The position numbers and the translations under genes are program-made. Shown piece by piece: positions 51,885 through 60,228 of a DNA stretch of 64,000 nucleotides; the stretch's first letter is position 1, and every line of letters starts with the position of its first letter. Origin of the DNA: UBA1672 sp963977495. Lineage in GTDB: Bacteria; Pseudomonadota; Alphaproteobacteria; Micavibrionales; Micavibrionaceae. The DNA is taken from NCBI GenBank assembly GCA_963977495.1, contig CAXBOT010000001.1, forward strand, positions 1,116,001 to 1,180,000. Direction: 5' to 3'. The notes under the pieces were generated by a model. It saw only the letters and a program-made list of their open reading frames with translations, searched no databases and was not told the DNA's origin.

Positions 51885-51900
51885 TGCAGGAAGCGTGCCA
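51885..51900 (-). promoter_or_regulatory. Sigma-54 promoter of the flgB operon
   Basis: Minus-strand TGGCACGCTTCCTGCA matches the sigma-54 consensus TGGCAC-N5-TTGC with exact spacing and one mismatch (C for T in the -12 box). The predicted start point is about 27 bp upstream of the flgB ATG. The same bases hold the AGGAAG ribosome-binding site and lie against the ATG of the divergent FlhB-like gene. Confidence 0.82.
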
Positions 51901-52266
51901 ATGAATGACGGTTATGATGATGGTTTTCAAGATCAGGACAAAAAGCCCCTAAGCCACTCAAATATAAAGAAAATACCAAAGAAAAAAACAGCCGTTGCGC
52001 TCAAAGAATCTGAAGGTGGGAAAAAAGTGCCCAAATTGGCGGCGGCGGGTCGCGGCACAATCGCCGAGAAAATTCTGCAGCTTGCCTATGAAAACAACAT
52101 CAATGTCCGCGAAGACAGTAATCTGGCGGAATTGCTGGCCTCCATCGAAATAGACAGCCCCATCCCTTCCGAAGCGTTCATGGCTGTGGGTGAGATTCTA
52201 TCCTATGTGTATCGCGCAAACGGACAGGAAAACCCCTTTGATACCATCTTGAATGATGATAGTTAA
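51901..52266 (+). CDS. FlhB C-terminal-domain-like protein
   Basis: The 121-residue protein is a stand-alone relative of the FlhB cytoplasmic C-domain (EscU/YscU/FlhB family). After a 45-residue charged, Lys-rich start, the region TIAEKILQLAYENNINVRED, then LAELLASIEIDSPIPSEAF and MAVGEILSYVYRANG, aligns with the end of FlhB (e.g. IPTEHFQAVAEIISYVFKL). It has no membrane segments and no NPTH motif, so it cannot be an autocleaving switch. Its role, perhaps replacing or supplementing cleaved FlhB, is unknown. AGGAAG lies eight bases before the ATG. It overlaps fliO by 14 bp. Confidence 0.88.
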   Translation: MNDGYDDGFQDQDKKPLSHSNIKKIPKKKTAVALKESEGGKKVPKLAAAGRGTIAEKILQLAYENNINVREDSNLAELLASIEIDSPIPSEAFMAVGEILSYVYRANGQENPFDTILNDDS

Positions 52267-52585
52267 AACTATGGATATGATATCAGCCGATTTACCACCG
52301 TTCTTAAGACTGCTCGTCGCGCTTGGCGTTGTCTTGTTGTTGATGGGCGGCTTGACCCTGATTTTAAAGAAGCTCGGCCTATCGGCGCAAACCTCTGTCA
52401 AAAGCACCGACAAACGCCGCTTGAAGATCGTTGAATCCCTGCCCCTTGATGCGCGCAGACGCCTTGTGATTATTCAATGTGACAAGGCAGAGCATCTGGT
52501 TATTCTAAGCGCAACGAGCGAAACACTCATCGCCGAGAATATTCCTTCTGTGGACTATTTGAGCAATTCAGATCAAGGGGCTTAA
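52253..52585 (+). CDS. fliO: Flagellar export protein FliO
   Basis: FliO assists assembly of FliP in the export gate. The 110-residue protein has one N-terminal membrane helix (LLVALGVVLLLMGGLTLIL). A cytoplasmic domain follows with the FliO pattern RRLKIVESLPLDARRRLVII and AEHLVILSATSETLI. Order with fliP downstream supports the name. It probably starts at the ATG at 52253, overlapping the previous gene, although an ATG at 52271 is possible; neither has a good ribosome-binding site, so coupling to the upstream gene is likely. Confidence 0.88.
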   Translation: MMIVKTMDMISADLPPFLRLLVALGVVLLLMGGLTLILKKLGLSAQTSVKSTDKRRLKIVESLPLDARRRLVIIQCDKAEHLVILSATSETLIAENIPSVDYLSNSDQGA

Positions 52586-52617
52586 GCTTTGCCCCTGCCT
52601 TGCGCTATGATAACGCC

Positions 52618-53394
52618 ATGCGCAAAGTCACCCTTAAGAAATCGCCACTTATAATTGCCGGATTATGTCTGGCAGTCGTTGGTTTGTGGGCGGTTCCGGC
52701 CTTTGCACAAAATATTTCCATTGATCTTGGCGCGGATGGTGACGGCACAGTTACGGGGCGCGTGATTCAAATGGTTGCGCTGATGACGGTGCTTTCCCTT
52801 GCGCCGTCCATCCTGATTATGATGACATCCTTTACGCGAATCATTGTGGTCTTATCATTTCTACGTACCGCCATCGGCATACAGCAAACACCGCCCAATA
52901 CCGTTATGGTTTCCCTCGCGTTGTTTTTGACATTCTTCATCATGGCACCGACATTACAATCCGCCTATGATGACGGGATTGTCCCGCTCATCCATGAAGA
53001 AATCAGTGAAATTGAGGCCTTTGAACGCACAACAACGCCGTTTAAACAATTCATGCTCAAACATGTGCGCGATGCGGATTTAACCCTGTTTGTGGAGTTG
53101 AGTAAAACCGGCCCCTACGATCAGGCAATGGATGTGCCGCTGCATATTGTTATCCCCTCTTTCATGATATCAGAGCTTCGGCGCGCTTTTGAAATCGGGT
53201 TTATGCTGTTCCTGCCGTTTTTAATTATCGATCTGGTCACGGCCTCTATTCTTATGTCGATGGGTATGATGATGCTGCCGCCTGTCACAATATCATTGCC
53301 GTTCAAAATCATTTTCTTTGTGCTGGTCGATGGATGGTATTTGATCGCCGGATCACTGATTCAAAGCTTCAACGTCGTTGGCGGCGGCGGATAA
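52618..53394 (+). CDS. fliP: Flagellar export gate protein FliP
   Basis: The 258-residue protein has a cleavable signal peptide (IIAGLCLAVVGLWAVPAFAQ), unusual among membrane proteins but typical of FliP. The signature MTSFTRIIVVLSFLRTAIG and QTPPNTVMVSLALFLTFFIM follow. VIPSFMISELRRAFEIGFML and SMGMMMLPPVTISLPFKI lie nearer the C-terminus. Five FliP subunits form the channel through which rod, hook and filament subunits pass. I start at the ATG at 52618; a TTG six codons upstream is in frame. Confidence 0.97.
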   Translation: MRKVTLKKSPLIIAGLCLAVVGLWAVPAFAQNISIDLGADGDGTVTGRVIQMVALMTVLSLAPSILIMMTSFTRIIVVLSFLRTAIGIQQTPPNTVMVSLALFLTFFIMAPTLQSAYDDGIVPLIHEEISEIEAFERTTTPFKQFMLKHVRDADLTLFVELSKTGPYDQAMDVPLHIVIPSFMISELRRAFEIGFMLFLPFLIIDLVTASILMSMGMMMLPPVTISLPFKIIFFVLVDGWYLIAGSLIQSFNVVGGGG

Positions 53395-53412
53395 ACAAAC
53401 CGCGCGCTTCAT

Positions 53413-54042
53413 TTATTCCGGTTCAGCGAGCAGCATAAGGCTCGGCTCTCCGTCAGATGGTGGCTTTCTATGTACGGTGGCTTTTCCAAAAAATCGTGCA
53501 CCGCCTGTGATGGCAAACACGTCACCATTGGCAAACTCGACTGGCTCTATGTCATCTTTCACACTGCACGCAACGAAATCACCACTTAGACTGTCTTCGC
53601 CCCACGACACAACATCTTCATTGCGAGCAATCTGTGTTGCCGCGCCATTATATTTACACAACACTGTGCGCTCAACAGCGCTACCATGTAAGTGCCAGCG
53701 TGATGAAGAATTATCAACCGCACTGCCTTGAATATATATCGCAACGTTATTGGTCAGCGCCCTGACATCACGCAAATCATTCCATACTTGCAACGCCGCG
53801 CGCTGCCCCTCTGGGGATAAAGCTTCATCCATAATGATATTGCTCAGTTGATCTGCGGCGACCGTTTGCTCTTCTGTTGCGCCGACGTTATTCAACTTTA
53901 TCAAATATTCTGCGAGCTCTTTATAATCGCCCTCTATGCTGCGCTCGTGCAAAAGAATTTGCGCAGGGTTCCAAAACCCGAACGACTTTTTCGTCACGTC
54001 CTTGATGCTGTCCGCTTCTACGATTAATGTGTGATTACCCAA
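53413..54042 (-). CDS. DUF1826-like protein
   Basis: The 209-residue protein resembles DUF1826, a family of unknown function. The C-terminal half fits best: RWHLHGSAVERTVLCKYNGA matches the family's F-H-x-D...L-R-L-L-C-T-Y-x-G region, and FANGDVFAITGGARF with ATVHRKPPSDGEPSL matches its G-D-V...H-R-S-P-P end. The HxH in WHLHG could bind metal, but the second His replaces the usual Asp. It has no signal peptide. It lies 73 bp downstream of the flagellar TPR gene on the same strand and is convergent with fliP. No flagellar role is known to me. Confidence 0.78.
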   Translation of the reverse strand: MGNHTLIVEADSIKDVTKKSFGFWNPAQILLHERSIEGDYKELAEYLIKLNNVGATEEQTVAADQLSNIIMDEALSPEGQRAALQVWNDLRDVRALTNNVAIYIQGSAVDNSSSRWHLHGSAVERTVLCKYNGAATQIARNEDVVSWGEDSLSGDFVACSVKDDIEPVEFANGDVFAITGGARFFGKATVHRKPPSDGEPSLMLLAEPE

Positions 54043-54115
54043 CGCTTACACCCGTCTATTATGCTTATGCATTATTATTGATTACATAATACACCCACAG
54101 TGCGGCGCGTTAAAG

Positions 54116-57100
54116 CTAATTTTGTAAATTGCGGTAACTTTCAAGGAAGTCCTTGAACAAATCAACCTCTGCAACCGCAGACATCAAGGCTTCGCGATCA
54201 TCTAACGTCGCGGTGCGGCGCGGCCTTGTGATGACCTCGAACTGGCGCGCCTTATCCTTATTACTCTCCAGCATCAGCGCGCTGTATTTTTCACGCATAT
54301 TGGCCAGCGCAATCCGGTCATTATCCAGATTAAGTGCAATGGAGCGGTTCAAGATAATATCAACCTGCTCTTTGCTCAATTTTTCTGTCATTGAGATATT
54401 CTCATCCATAATGACATCATGCAACGCCGCAGCGGCTACATCCCAATAGCCCGCCTGCCATGCTATATCGGCCTTCAACCGATTAACCATCCGATCAAAC
54501 GGCATGTTATCAATCAGCGACAGAGCCTTGTTATATTCCTTATTTTGCGAGTAGGCACGAATGCGCAGCAAATCAATCTCATGTTTGCTTTTCTCTTTTT
54601 CAGGCGAGTCTGAAATCACCTTCAGCATGTCATTGGCCTTCCCCAAGGCATTGAGGGCGTTTTGCGGATTTTTATCCAAAAGCTCGATCGCCGCCAGCCT
54701 GATGGCAATGCGCAATTTTTCCTTCCCCTTTAACCTGTGATCCACCTGATGCTGTAACAAATCAGACGCCCGCCCCAAAAGGTCAGAACGCACCAAATGC
54801 TCTGCCAATCGCTGAACCAGCTTATCGCCCTGCGTCCCGACGGGGGTTAATTCCTTGAATTGATCAAAAACAGAAACAGCGTCCAGCGCGGATACATCCT
54901 TCAAATTTTTCTCTTCAAACATTTCCTTAAAGGTGCGCGCCATTTCCGATGTTATGCGCGTCGCCAGTACGGTTTCCTTTGCGATAGAGGCCGCCTGACG
55001 CATAATCGTCAAACCCTTCACATAGTTTTTATCCTTGAAATACGCATCGCCCAGCCAATAATTGACCTGCGCCTCCAGCCCGTCTCCGCGCCATGCATAA
55101 CGCAACCGCTCCAATCGGTTGATGGTTTCGTCATTATCAATTTTATGGTCATTGGCCAGCAATATCGTCAAAGCCAACCCCGCCTTTGTGCGGTAAAGGT
55201 CATCTTGATTCTGCGTTAAGTCTGTCCAGATGGTCTCTGTTTGTTCAACATCTTTCTTTTGTCTGAACGCTTCGCCGCGTAAATAGGCAAGTGCGGCCTT
55301 CATCGAGTCGGATAAGGCATGCTCTTTTTTCGTATCCACATACGTCATCAGCTCTTCAGCTTGCTTGACTTTACCGGCGCGTAAATTCACCTCGGCCAAA
55401 ACCACGGCAAGGCGGCTCGCAATATTATAGGGGTAGGTATAAAGCGCGCTGTAATTGGGCGGTAAAATGTCAGAGGCTTGTTGCCAGTCTCCTAAATCCG
55501 CCAGCACATAAGATTTCCATAGATTAATCTCATCATTATTATCGAGCGCCGAAAACAGAAAATCATCCAGCGCCGCTTCGCTCTTCCAACTCATCGCCTT
55601 GGCCGCGCCGCGATACGCTCTGAATTCTGCGCTATCTTCCAGCGCGGGCAGTTCGGATTGTGCAAAATCAAAATAACCGAGTGCTTCGGGTCCGCGATTA
55701 TGTGCCAGAAACATCTTCCCCAGCTTTAACAAATCCTGCACGCGCCGCGCCTCAGCCTGACCATGCAGCCCCGCAAGCAAAATATTTTCACGATCTTTCA
55801 ATGAATGATGATCGCCCAATTGCCATTCATCAAATTTAAACAACAGGTTTTTTGCGCTCTCAGACGAGGAATGTGCGCTTTGGTCGCTGAATAATCGGGC
55901 GGCCTCCAGATCTTGCGGCAAACTAATCACCAAACCGGAAGGGCGCGAGATCTCTATACCCTCATCCACCTTGCGGACGTCTAAATCATCCACTTTGGGG
56001 CGAATGACCAAGCCTATGGGTGAGTGCAGCACGTCGAAATCGATAAAATGCCGCTCCGCCCCCGCCAGTTGCGTCGCACTTTCAACGGTCACAACAATCA
56101 AAGTTTCACCCGTCACAGGTTCAACAACCTCGACAATTCCATCAACATTTTCCAGCGGCCACAGCACGCTGCCGCCGCGCAAGCCATCAATCGAACTGAT
56201 AAGGCGTTTTGGTTGAACGGCTTTGCCCGCCTTCACCTTATCGCCCATAACAATATCCCACGCCAACGCACCGCCAATGCCCTTTATGATCAAAGGTTGC
56301 TGCGGTAGATCCACGCGATAAACATCAACGATATCATTTTGCACCGTTTGAATACCGGGGAAAATATCAGGTGTGGGGCTGGTTAACCCCGGTTGAGAAA
56401 AAGAATTCCCGCCCTTCACCACCATCCAAAGCGTGCCGAAACTCTCATACGCCGCCATTGACATAGACTGCATGCCGCGCAAGGAAATGATATGTTCGGT
56501 TTGGTCTATGGCCTTTTTAATCGCCTGTTTTTTGGCGTTATCATCATCATGTGCATCGCGCTGTGTGGTGGTTTTTTTATGATTAGCGTCAGGTGCGGTT
56601 GTAAGCGGTAATGTTTCAGGCACAAGAACAAACGCAGGCGGCACAGCGGGCGGCGTTTTTGGAACAGTCGCAACTTTCACCGGCGGCTTGGCTTTGGCCT
56701 CAGGCTTGGTTTCAGTTTTTATTTCCGCATGCTCCGGCGCGGCCTGCTTTATCGGCGCGGGCTTGGGTTCAACCTTCACCAGCGCTTCTTTCTTTGCAGG
56801 CGTGCTCGGCACAGGGCTAAGCGTCACAGCGCGCGGCTTCAACCCTTCCAAATCTTTCGGGTTATCAGGGTCATAAATATCGACGATCACCCGTTTACCA
56901 ATTTTGAAATGACGAATTTTACTGCTTTTAGGAATGCTCAAAGCCACCGTTAAGGGGTTTTGAGATTGCACGTCAAACGTGCCGACGGTTTTGATTTCTG
57001 AAAAATTGGCATCGCTCTGATCCAGCACTGCGGCGTTATTGAACGTCAATGTGACCCTGCCCTCATCGCTTTGCTTAAGGGTATAGTCCACGCCCTCTGA

Positions 57101-57229
57101 CCAGCCAAAAACAAGGCGTGCATAACCATCATGCACCCCTGTACGCAACGGAACACTATCCTGAGCGTGAAGTGGGGCAGCAATGGTAATAAACACACAT
57201 AAAGACACGAAAAAGAGTAAGCTTTTCAT
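54116..57229 (-). CDS. Secreted AMIN-like/TPR protein in the flagellar stator cluster
   Basis: The 1037-residue protein has a signal peptide (MKSLLFFVSLCVFITI, cleaved near LHAQ-DS). A beta-rich AMIN-like domain (YARLVFGWSEGVDYTLKQSD; VIVDIYDPDNP) runs to about residue 130. A Pro/Ala/Lys-rich linker (about 140-220) and a second beta-rich region (240-450) come next. A helical TPR superhelix follows from about 480 to the end (e.g. EALGYFDFAQSELPALEDS, NYWLGDAYFKDKNYVKGLT). It is probably periplasmic. It follows motB by 74 bp on the same strand, and similar proteins accompany alphaproteobacterial stator genes, so a role in motor assembly or periplasmic scaffolding is likely but not shown. Confidence 0.85.
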   Translation of the reverse strand: MKSLLFFVSLCVFITIAAPLHAQDSVPLRTGVHDGYARLVFGWSEGVDYTLKQSDEGRVTLTFNNAAVLDQSDANFSEIKTVGTFDVQSQNPLTVALSIPKSSKIRHFKIGKRVIVDIYDPDNPKDLEGLKPRAVTLSPVPSTPAKKEALVKVEPKPAPIKQAAPEHAEIKTETKPEAKAKPPVKVATVPKTPPAVPPAFVLVPETLPLTTAPDANHKKTTTQRDAHDDDNAKKQAIKKAIDQTEHIISLRGMQSMSMAAYESFGTLWMVVKGGNSFSQPGLTSPTPDIFPGIQTVQNDIVDVYRVDLPQQPLIIKGIGGALAWDIVMGDKVKAGKAVQPKRLISSIDGLRGGSVLWPLENVDGIVEVVEPVTGETLIVVTVESATQLAGAERHFIDFDVLHSPIGLVIRPKVDDLDVRKVDEGIEISRPSGLVISLPQDLEAARLFSDQSAHSSSESAKNLLFKFDEWQLGDHHSLKDRENILLAGLHGQAEARRVQDLLKLGKMFLAHNRGPEALGYFDFAQSELPALEDSAEFRAYRGAAKAMSWKSEAALDDFLFSALDNNDEINLWKSYVLADLGDWQQASDILPPNYSALYTYPYNIASRLAVVLAEVNLRAGKVKQAEELMTYVDTKKEHALSDSMKAALAYLRGEAFRQKKDVEQTETIWTDLTQNQDDLYRTKAGLALTILLANDHKIDNDETINRLERLRYAWRGDGLEAQVNYWLGDAYFKDKNYVKGLTIMRQAASIAKETVLATRITSEMARTFKEMFEEKNLKDVSALDAVSVFDQFKELTPVGTQGDKLVQRLAEHLVRSDLLGRASDLLQHQVDHRLKGKEKLRIAIRLAAIELLDKNPQNALNALGKANDMLKVISDSPEKEKSKHEIDLLRIRAYSQNKEYNKALSLIDNMPFDRMVNRLKADIAWQAGYWDVAAAALHDVIMDENISMTEKLSKEQVDIILNRSIALNLDNDRIALANMREKYSALMLESNKDKARQFEVITRPRRTATLDDREALMSAVAEVDLFKDFLESYRNLQN

Positions 57230-57303
57230 GTTTCCAGCATGCCATAGCTTGGGTTTTCAATCCAGCCCGAATAAACACGCAAAGCATTTAAAACAATAGA
57301 TCA

Positions 57304-58152
57304 TTACTGAACATCAAAGGCATTTTGGCGATAACCATCATCATCCATCACGATGACATCCACCCGCCGCGAAAGCGCATAGCGTTCCTTTTCGGGCACA
57401 GCGTCGGGCAACTCGTCGTAACGCGCGCTCGACACGCCGCGCACAGTCATCTCGCGCTCATAACCAACATCCCTTAAAACGCGCGAAACAGAAGCAGCGC
57501 GCGCAAGGGACAATTGCCAATTGGTGGTATAGGTTCCCCCTGTTGCGCCCACGGGGCTGGGGTCGGTATGGCCGATCACTTCAATACGGTTTTTAACGCG
57601 CGATAAAACGCCGCCTAGCTCGAAAATTACTTTTTTACCCTCTACGCCGACATCGGCTTTACCACTTTCAAACAGCAACTCAGAGGGCAGAGAAATCACT
57701 AGACGTTTGCCGTTTTGAACCAGTAAAACATCATCAATTTGCCGCTGCTTTAGCAGCCCTGCGATTAATGTTTGCACATAATCCAGCTCCAACGCTCGGG
57801 TTTTATCAATTTTATCAAGGCTGATAACATCTTGCGAGCCCGCATTAAACGCCGCCGCATCAAACGCGCCGCTCTTATATGTCAACGCATCGGAAATATC
57901 TTCCCATTTTTCTTCCTGCGGGGTGGACATGGCATAAAGCAACACAAAGAAGGTCAACATCAGGGCCATAACATCGGTGAAGGTAATCAACCATAGCGGC
58001 ACGCTCGAAGCACCATCGCCCTGCTTACGAACGATTGAGGACTCCACGTCATCCGTATTTGGGCGCACTACGCCCTCTTCTTCCGCATCCGCCGCGTTCT
58101 CCTGCGTGTCATTATTCGGCGCACCGATATCTGCTTCAGATGATTTTTCCAT
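57304..58152 (-). CDS. motB: Flagellar stator protein MotB
   Basis: MotB forms the proton channel of the stator and anchors it to peptidoglycan. The 282-residue protein has a cytoplasmic acidic N-terminus and the single membrane helix WLITFTDVMALMLTFFVLLY with the proton-accepting Asp60. A plug region is followed by a C-terminal OmpA-like domain with LLFESGKADVG, IEVIGHTDPSP and NWQLSLARAASVSRVL. The N-terminal 45 residues, rich in Glu/Asp, are longer than usual. Its ATG overlaps the stop of the upstream MotB-like gene (TAATG). No motA lies in this window. Confidence 0.93.
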   Translation of the reverse strand: MEKSSEADIGAPNNDTQENAADAEEEGVVRPNTDDVESSIVRKQGDGASSVPLWLITFTDVMALMLTFFVLLYAMSTPQEEKWEDISDALTYKSGAFDAAAFNAGSQDVISLDKIDKTRALELDYVQTLIAGLLKQRQIDDVLLVQNGKRLVISLPSELLFESGKADVGVEGKKVIFELGGVLSRVKNRIEVIGHTDPSPVGATGGTYTTNWQLSLARAASVSRVLRDVGYEREMTVRGVSSARYDELPDAVPEKERYALSRRVDVIVMDDDGYRQNAFDVQ

Positions 58153-58865
58153 TATAAATCCTTAACCCCTGCATTACCGGAACTTGGGAGCGCGTCTTTG
58201 TCTTCTTGTGCCTTAACATCAAGTGTAAAGGGCGTATAACGATAAAAATACAGATCAATCATCCCTGCTTTGCCAGATGCCAGCCCCGCGCTCAGCATTT
58301 TTTTGGGAATGCCTTTATTCTCTAGGGTGGTTGCCAAATCACTCACGCGTTTCAGCGCGGTTACAAAATCATCTGGTGCATTTTCAGATAGAATAACAGG
58401 GTCTTCGGACACATTCATCACCATATCAATGCGGTATGGCTGTCCGTTTTCTGCAGATCGTAAAACCGTGACCAATGTTGTCATAAAGGATTGCAATGTG
58501 CCTGCGCCAAAGCCCGCATTTTCAAATGTTGCTTCATTCACCGCATTTTCAAAACGCTGCATCGGCAACTGCACATGAAGCACCGTACCCAAACGGTTTC
58601 GTTTCGCCTCAAAGCCACCAATATGCGCATTGAACACACCCTCCAAGGCCTCAATCGTATCACCGCCGCGCTTGTCCTGATATAATGACGGCGCGGGCGA
58701 TGGCTTATCTTCTATATTTTTCACATCATTAGAAAAGGCCAGCAAAAGACTGTTCAAAGCCGCAGGAACCGCTTTTGTTTCTTCGAAATCCGACACGCTG
58801 TTCAAAACAATAAAAAAAGACAGCAACATCAAAAACAGGGATAAAGATAAAAACTGGTTTGCCAT
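58152..58865 (-). CDS. MotB-like membrane protein without the stator aspartate
   Basis: The 237-residue protein starts with a membrane helix (NQFLSLSLFLMLLSFFIVLN) very like that of MotB, but with no Asp where MotB has Asp60. A degenerate OmpA-like region follows (about 110-230; LQSFMTTLVTVLRSAENGQP, YRIDMVMNVSED). It overlaps motB by 1 bp, so the two are co-translated. I call it a MotB paralogue that cannot carry protons, perhaps a partner of MotB or a scaffold. I chose the ATG at 58865; an upstream in-frame start would add 30 basic residues. It is 140 bp downstream of cheY. Confidence 0.82.
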   Translation of the reverse strand: MANQFLSLSLFLMLLSFFIVLNSVSDFEETKAVPAALNSLLLAFSNDVKNIEDKPSPAPSLYQDKRGGDTIEALEGVFNAHIGGFEAKRNRLGTVLHVQLPMQRFENAVNEATFENAGFGAGTLQSFMTTLVTVLRSAENGQPYRIDMVMNVSEDPVILSENAPDDFVTALKRVSDLATTLENKGIPKKMLSAGLASGKAGMIDLYFYRYTPFTLDVKAQEDKDALPSSGNAGVKDL

Positions 58866-59005
58866 GATCTTTCTGGGAATATTATTTAAAGACGCCTTTA
58901 TCCTATCCGAAAAGAACGAAAAAAGCGATAGAGCTTCCGCAACAACGCGCCGCAAAGATTTTGTAGACTAACAAGAGTCCCTGCGCGGTTAAATACGCGA
59001 CAACG

Positions 59006-59383
59006 CTAGAAATGGCCGACACTTCTTGAAATTTTAGACTTTAGAATTTCGGCATTAAACGGTTTGGCGATATAGTTATTTACGCCTGCCTCTTTTGCCG
59101 CCATAACGTTTTCCGTTTTGCTGTCCGCGGTCACCATAATAAAGGGGACTTCATTGAAATCTTCGGATGACTCACGAATTTCTTTCAACAAATCATAGCC
59201 ATTCATCGGCATCATATTCCAATCGGAAATGACGAGGCCATATGTTTTTTCCTTGAGTTTTTCAAGTGCCATAGAGCCATCAGTCGCCTCATCAACATTG
59301 AAAAAACCCAATTGTTTCAGCAGATTTTTAATAATGCTCAGCATTGTCGTATAATCATCGACAATCAGAACATTCATCTCCAT
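59006..59383 (-). CDS. CheY-like single-domain response regulator
   Basis: The 125-residue receiver domain has the acidic pair in VLIVDDYTTML, phospho-accepting Asp in LVISDWNMMPMNGYDLLKE, the switch Thr in IMVTADSKTENVM, and the conserved Lys in NNYIAKPFNAEIL. It is a CheY-type protein, most probably binding FliM to control motor rotation. Its position between motE and the MotB pair supports a motor role. I start at the ATG at 59383; a further ATG two codons on (MNVLIVDD) is also possible. Confidence 0.92.
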   Translation of the reverse strand: MEMNVLIVDDYTTMLSIIKNLLKQLGFFNVDEATDGSMALEKLKEKTYGLVISDWNMMPMNGYDLLKEIRESSEDFNEVPFIMVTADSKTENVMAAKEAGVNNYIAKPFNAEILKSKISRSVGHF

Positions 59384-59513
59384 ATCAACGCCCAAAATAC
59401 TCTCGCCCCCACAAAACAACGCCCAAAATATATAATGCCATATATTAGTAAAGTATTATAAACAATAATAGTTAAAACTTTGTAAGCAACCTAAAACTGT
59501 GCGTATAAAACGA

Positions 59514-60221
59514 TTATTTTAGCGTCGGCAGGTTATGCTGCTCTGCCAACATAATGGTTACTGTGCGCGCGCGCTCAGGGTTCATTGCAGCCAAAACAGG
59601 CGCTACCTTACGCTCCGACATTTTCTCCATCACCAAAATCAACACATCCAGATCAAGCGTATCAAATATACGCGCCGCATCTTTGGGTTTCATTCCTTCA
59701 TAAATCTTAACAAGCGAACCGATGCGCTGCTGCTCCTGCCCCGATTGCGCCTCCATCAGCTTTTCAAGCTCTTTTCGCAGACTTGTAAGCTCCTGCACCT
59801 TGCGATCCAACTCCTGCTCTGTCGCCTTCAACAAGGCTTCGCGTACCACCAGACTTTTTTCAGCAGATTCAATCTGCTCACGCCGCTTGGATAAATCCTC
59901 GAACATTTCCAGTTTGATCCCTGTCACATCCAAATCAGAATCACTGGCATCTTGCCATTTAGGGGCTTTCGCAGCCTTCCCCTCAACGACATCGGCATTA
60001 TCTTTGTCCTTTTTATCCGCATGCTCTCCATCAGATTTTTCTGCCGCAGACGCTTTATCGCTCGCCTTTTTATCAGCGGGCGTTTCCGCCGCCGCGCCGG
60101 ATTCAGCAAAGGCCGTAGCCGATAAGGTCGACACGCCGGTAATCACCTCTGTCAAACGAACAGAGAAAGACAGGATAGACACAATAATCAGGAGTGGCAG
60201 AATTTTGGAGTAGCTCATCAT
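59514..60221 (-). CDS. motE: MotE-like flagellar protein
   Basis: MotE chaperones MotC or helps stator function in alphaproteobacteria. The 235-residue protein has one N-terminal membrane helix (ILPLLIIVSILSFSV). An Ala/Lys/Asp-rich periplasmic linker (about 35-90) and a coiled coil (about 105-165, RREQIESAEKSLVVREALLK) follow. A C-terminal MgtE-N-like domain (YEGMKPKDAARIFDTLDLDV; VAPVLAAMNPERARTVTIML) ends the chain. It lies 7 bp downstream of the DUF6468 gene. The call as MotE rests on domain order and location. Confidence 0.83.
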   Translation of the reverse strand: MMSYSKILPLLIIVSILSFSVRLTEVITGVSTLSATAFAESGAAAETPADKKASDKASAAEKSDGEHADKKDKDNADVVEGKAAKAPKWQDASDSDLDVTGIKLEMFEDLSKRREQIESAEKSLVVREALLKATEQELDRKVQELTSLRKELEKLMEAQSGQEQQRIGSLVKIYEGMKPKDAARIFDTLDLDVLILVMEKMSERKVAPVLAAMNPERARTVTIMLAEQHNLPTLK

Positions 60222-60228
60222 CGCTTAA

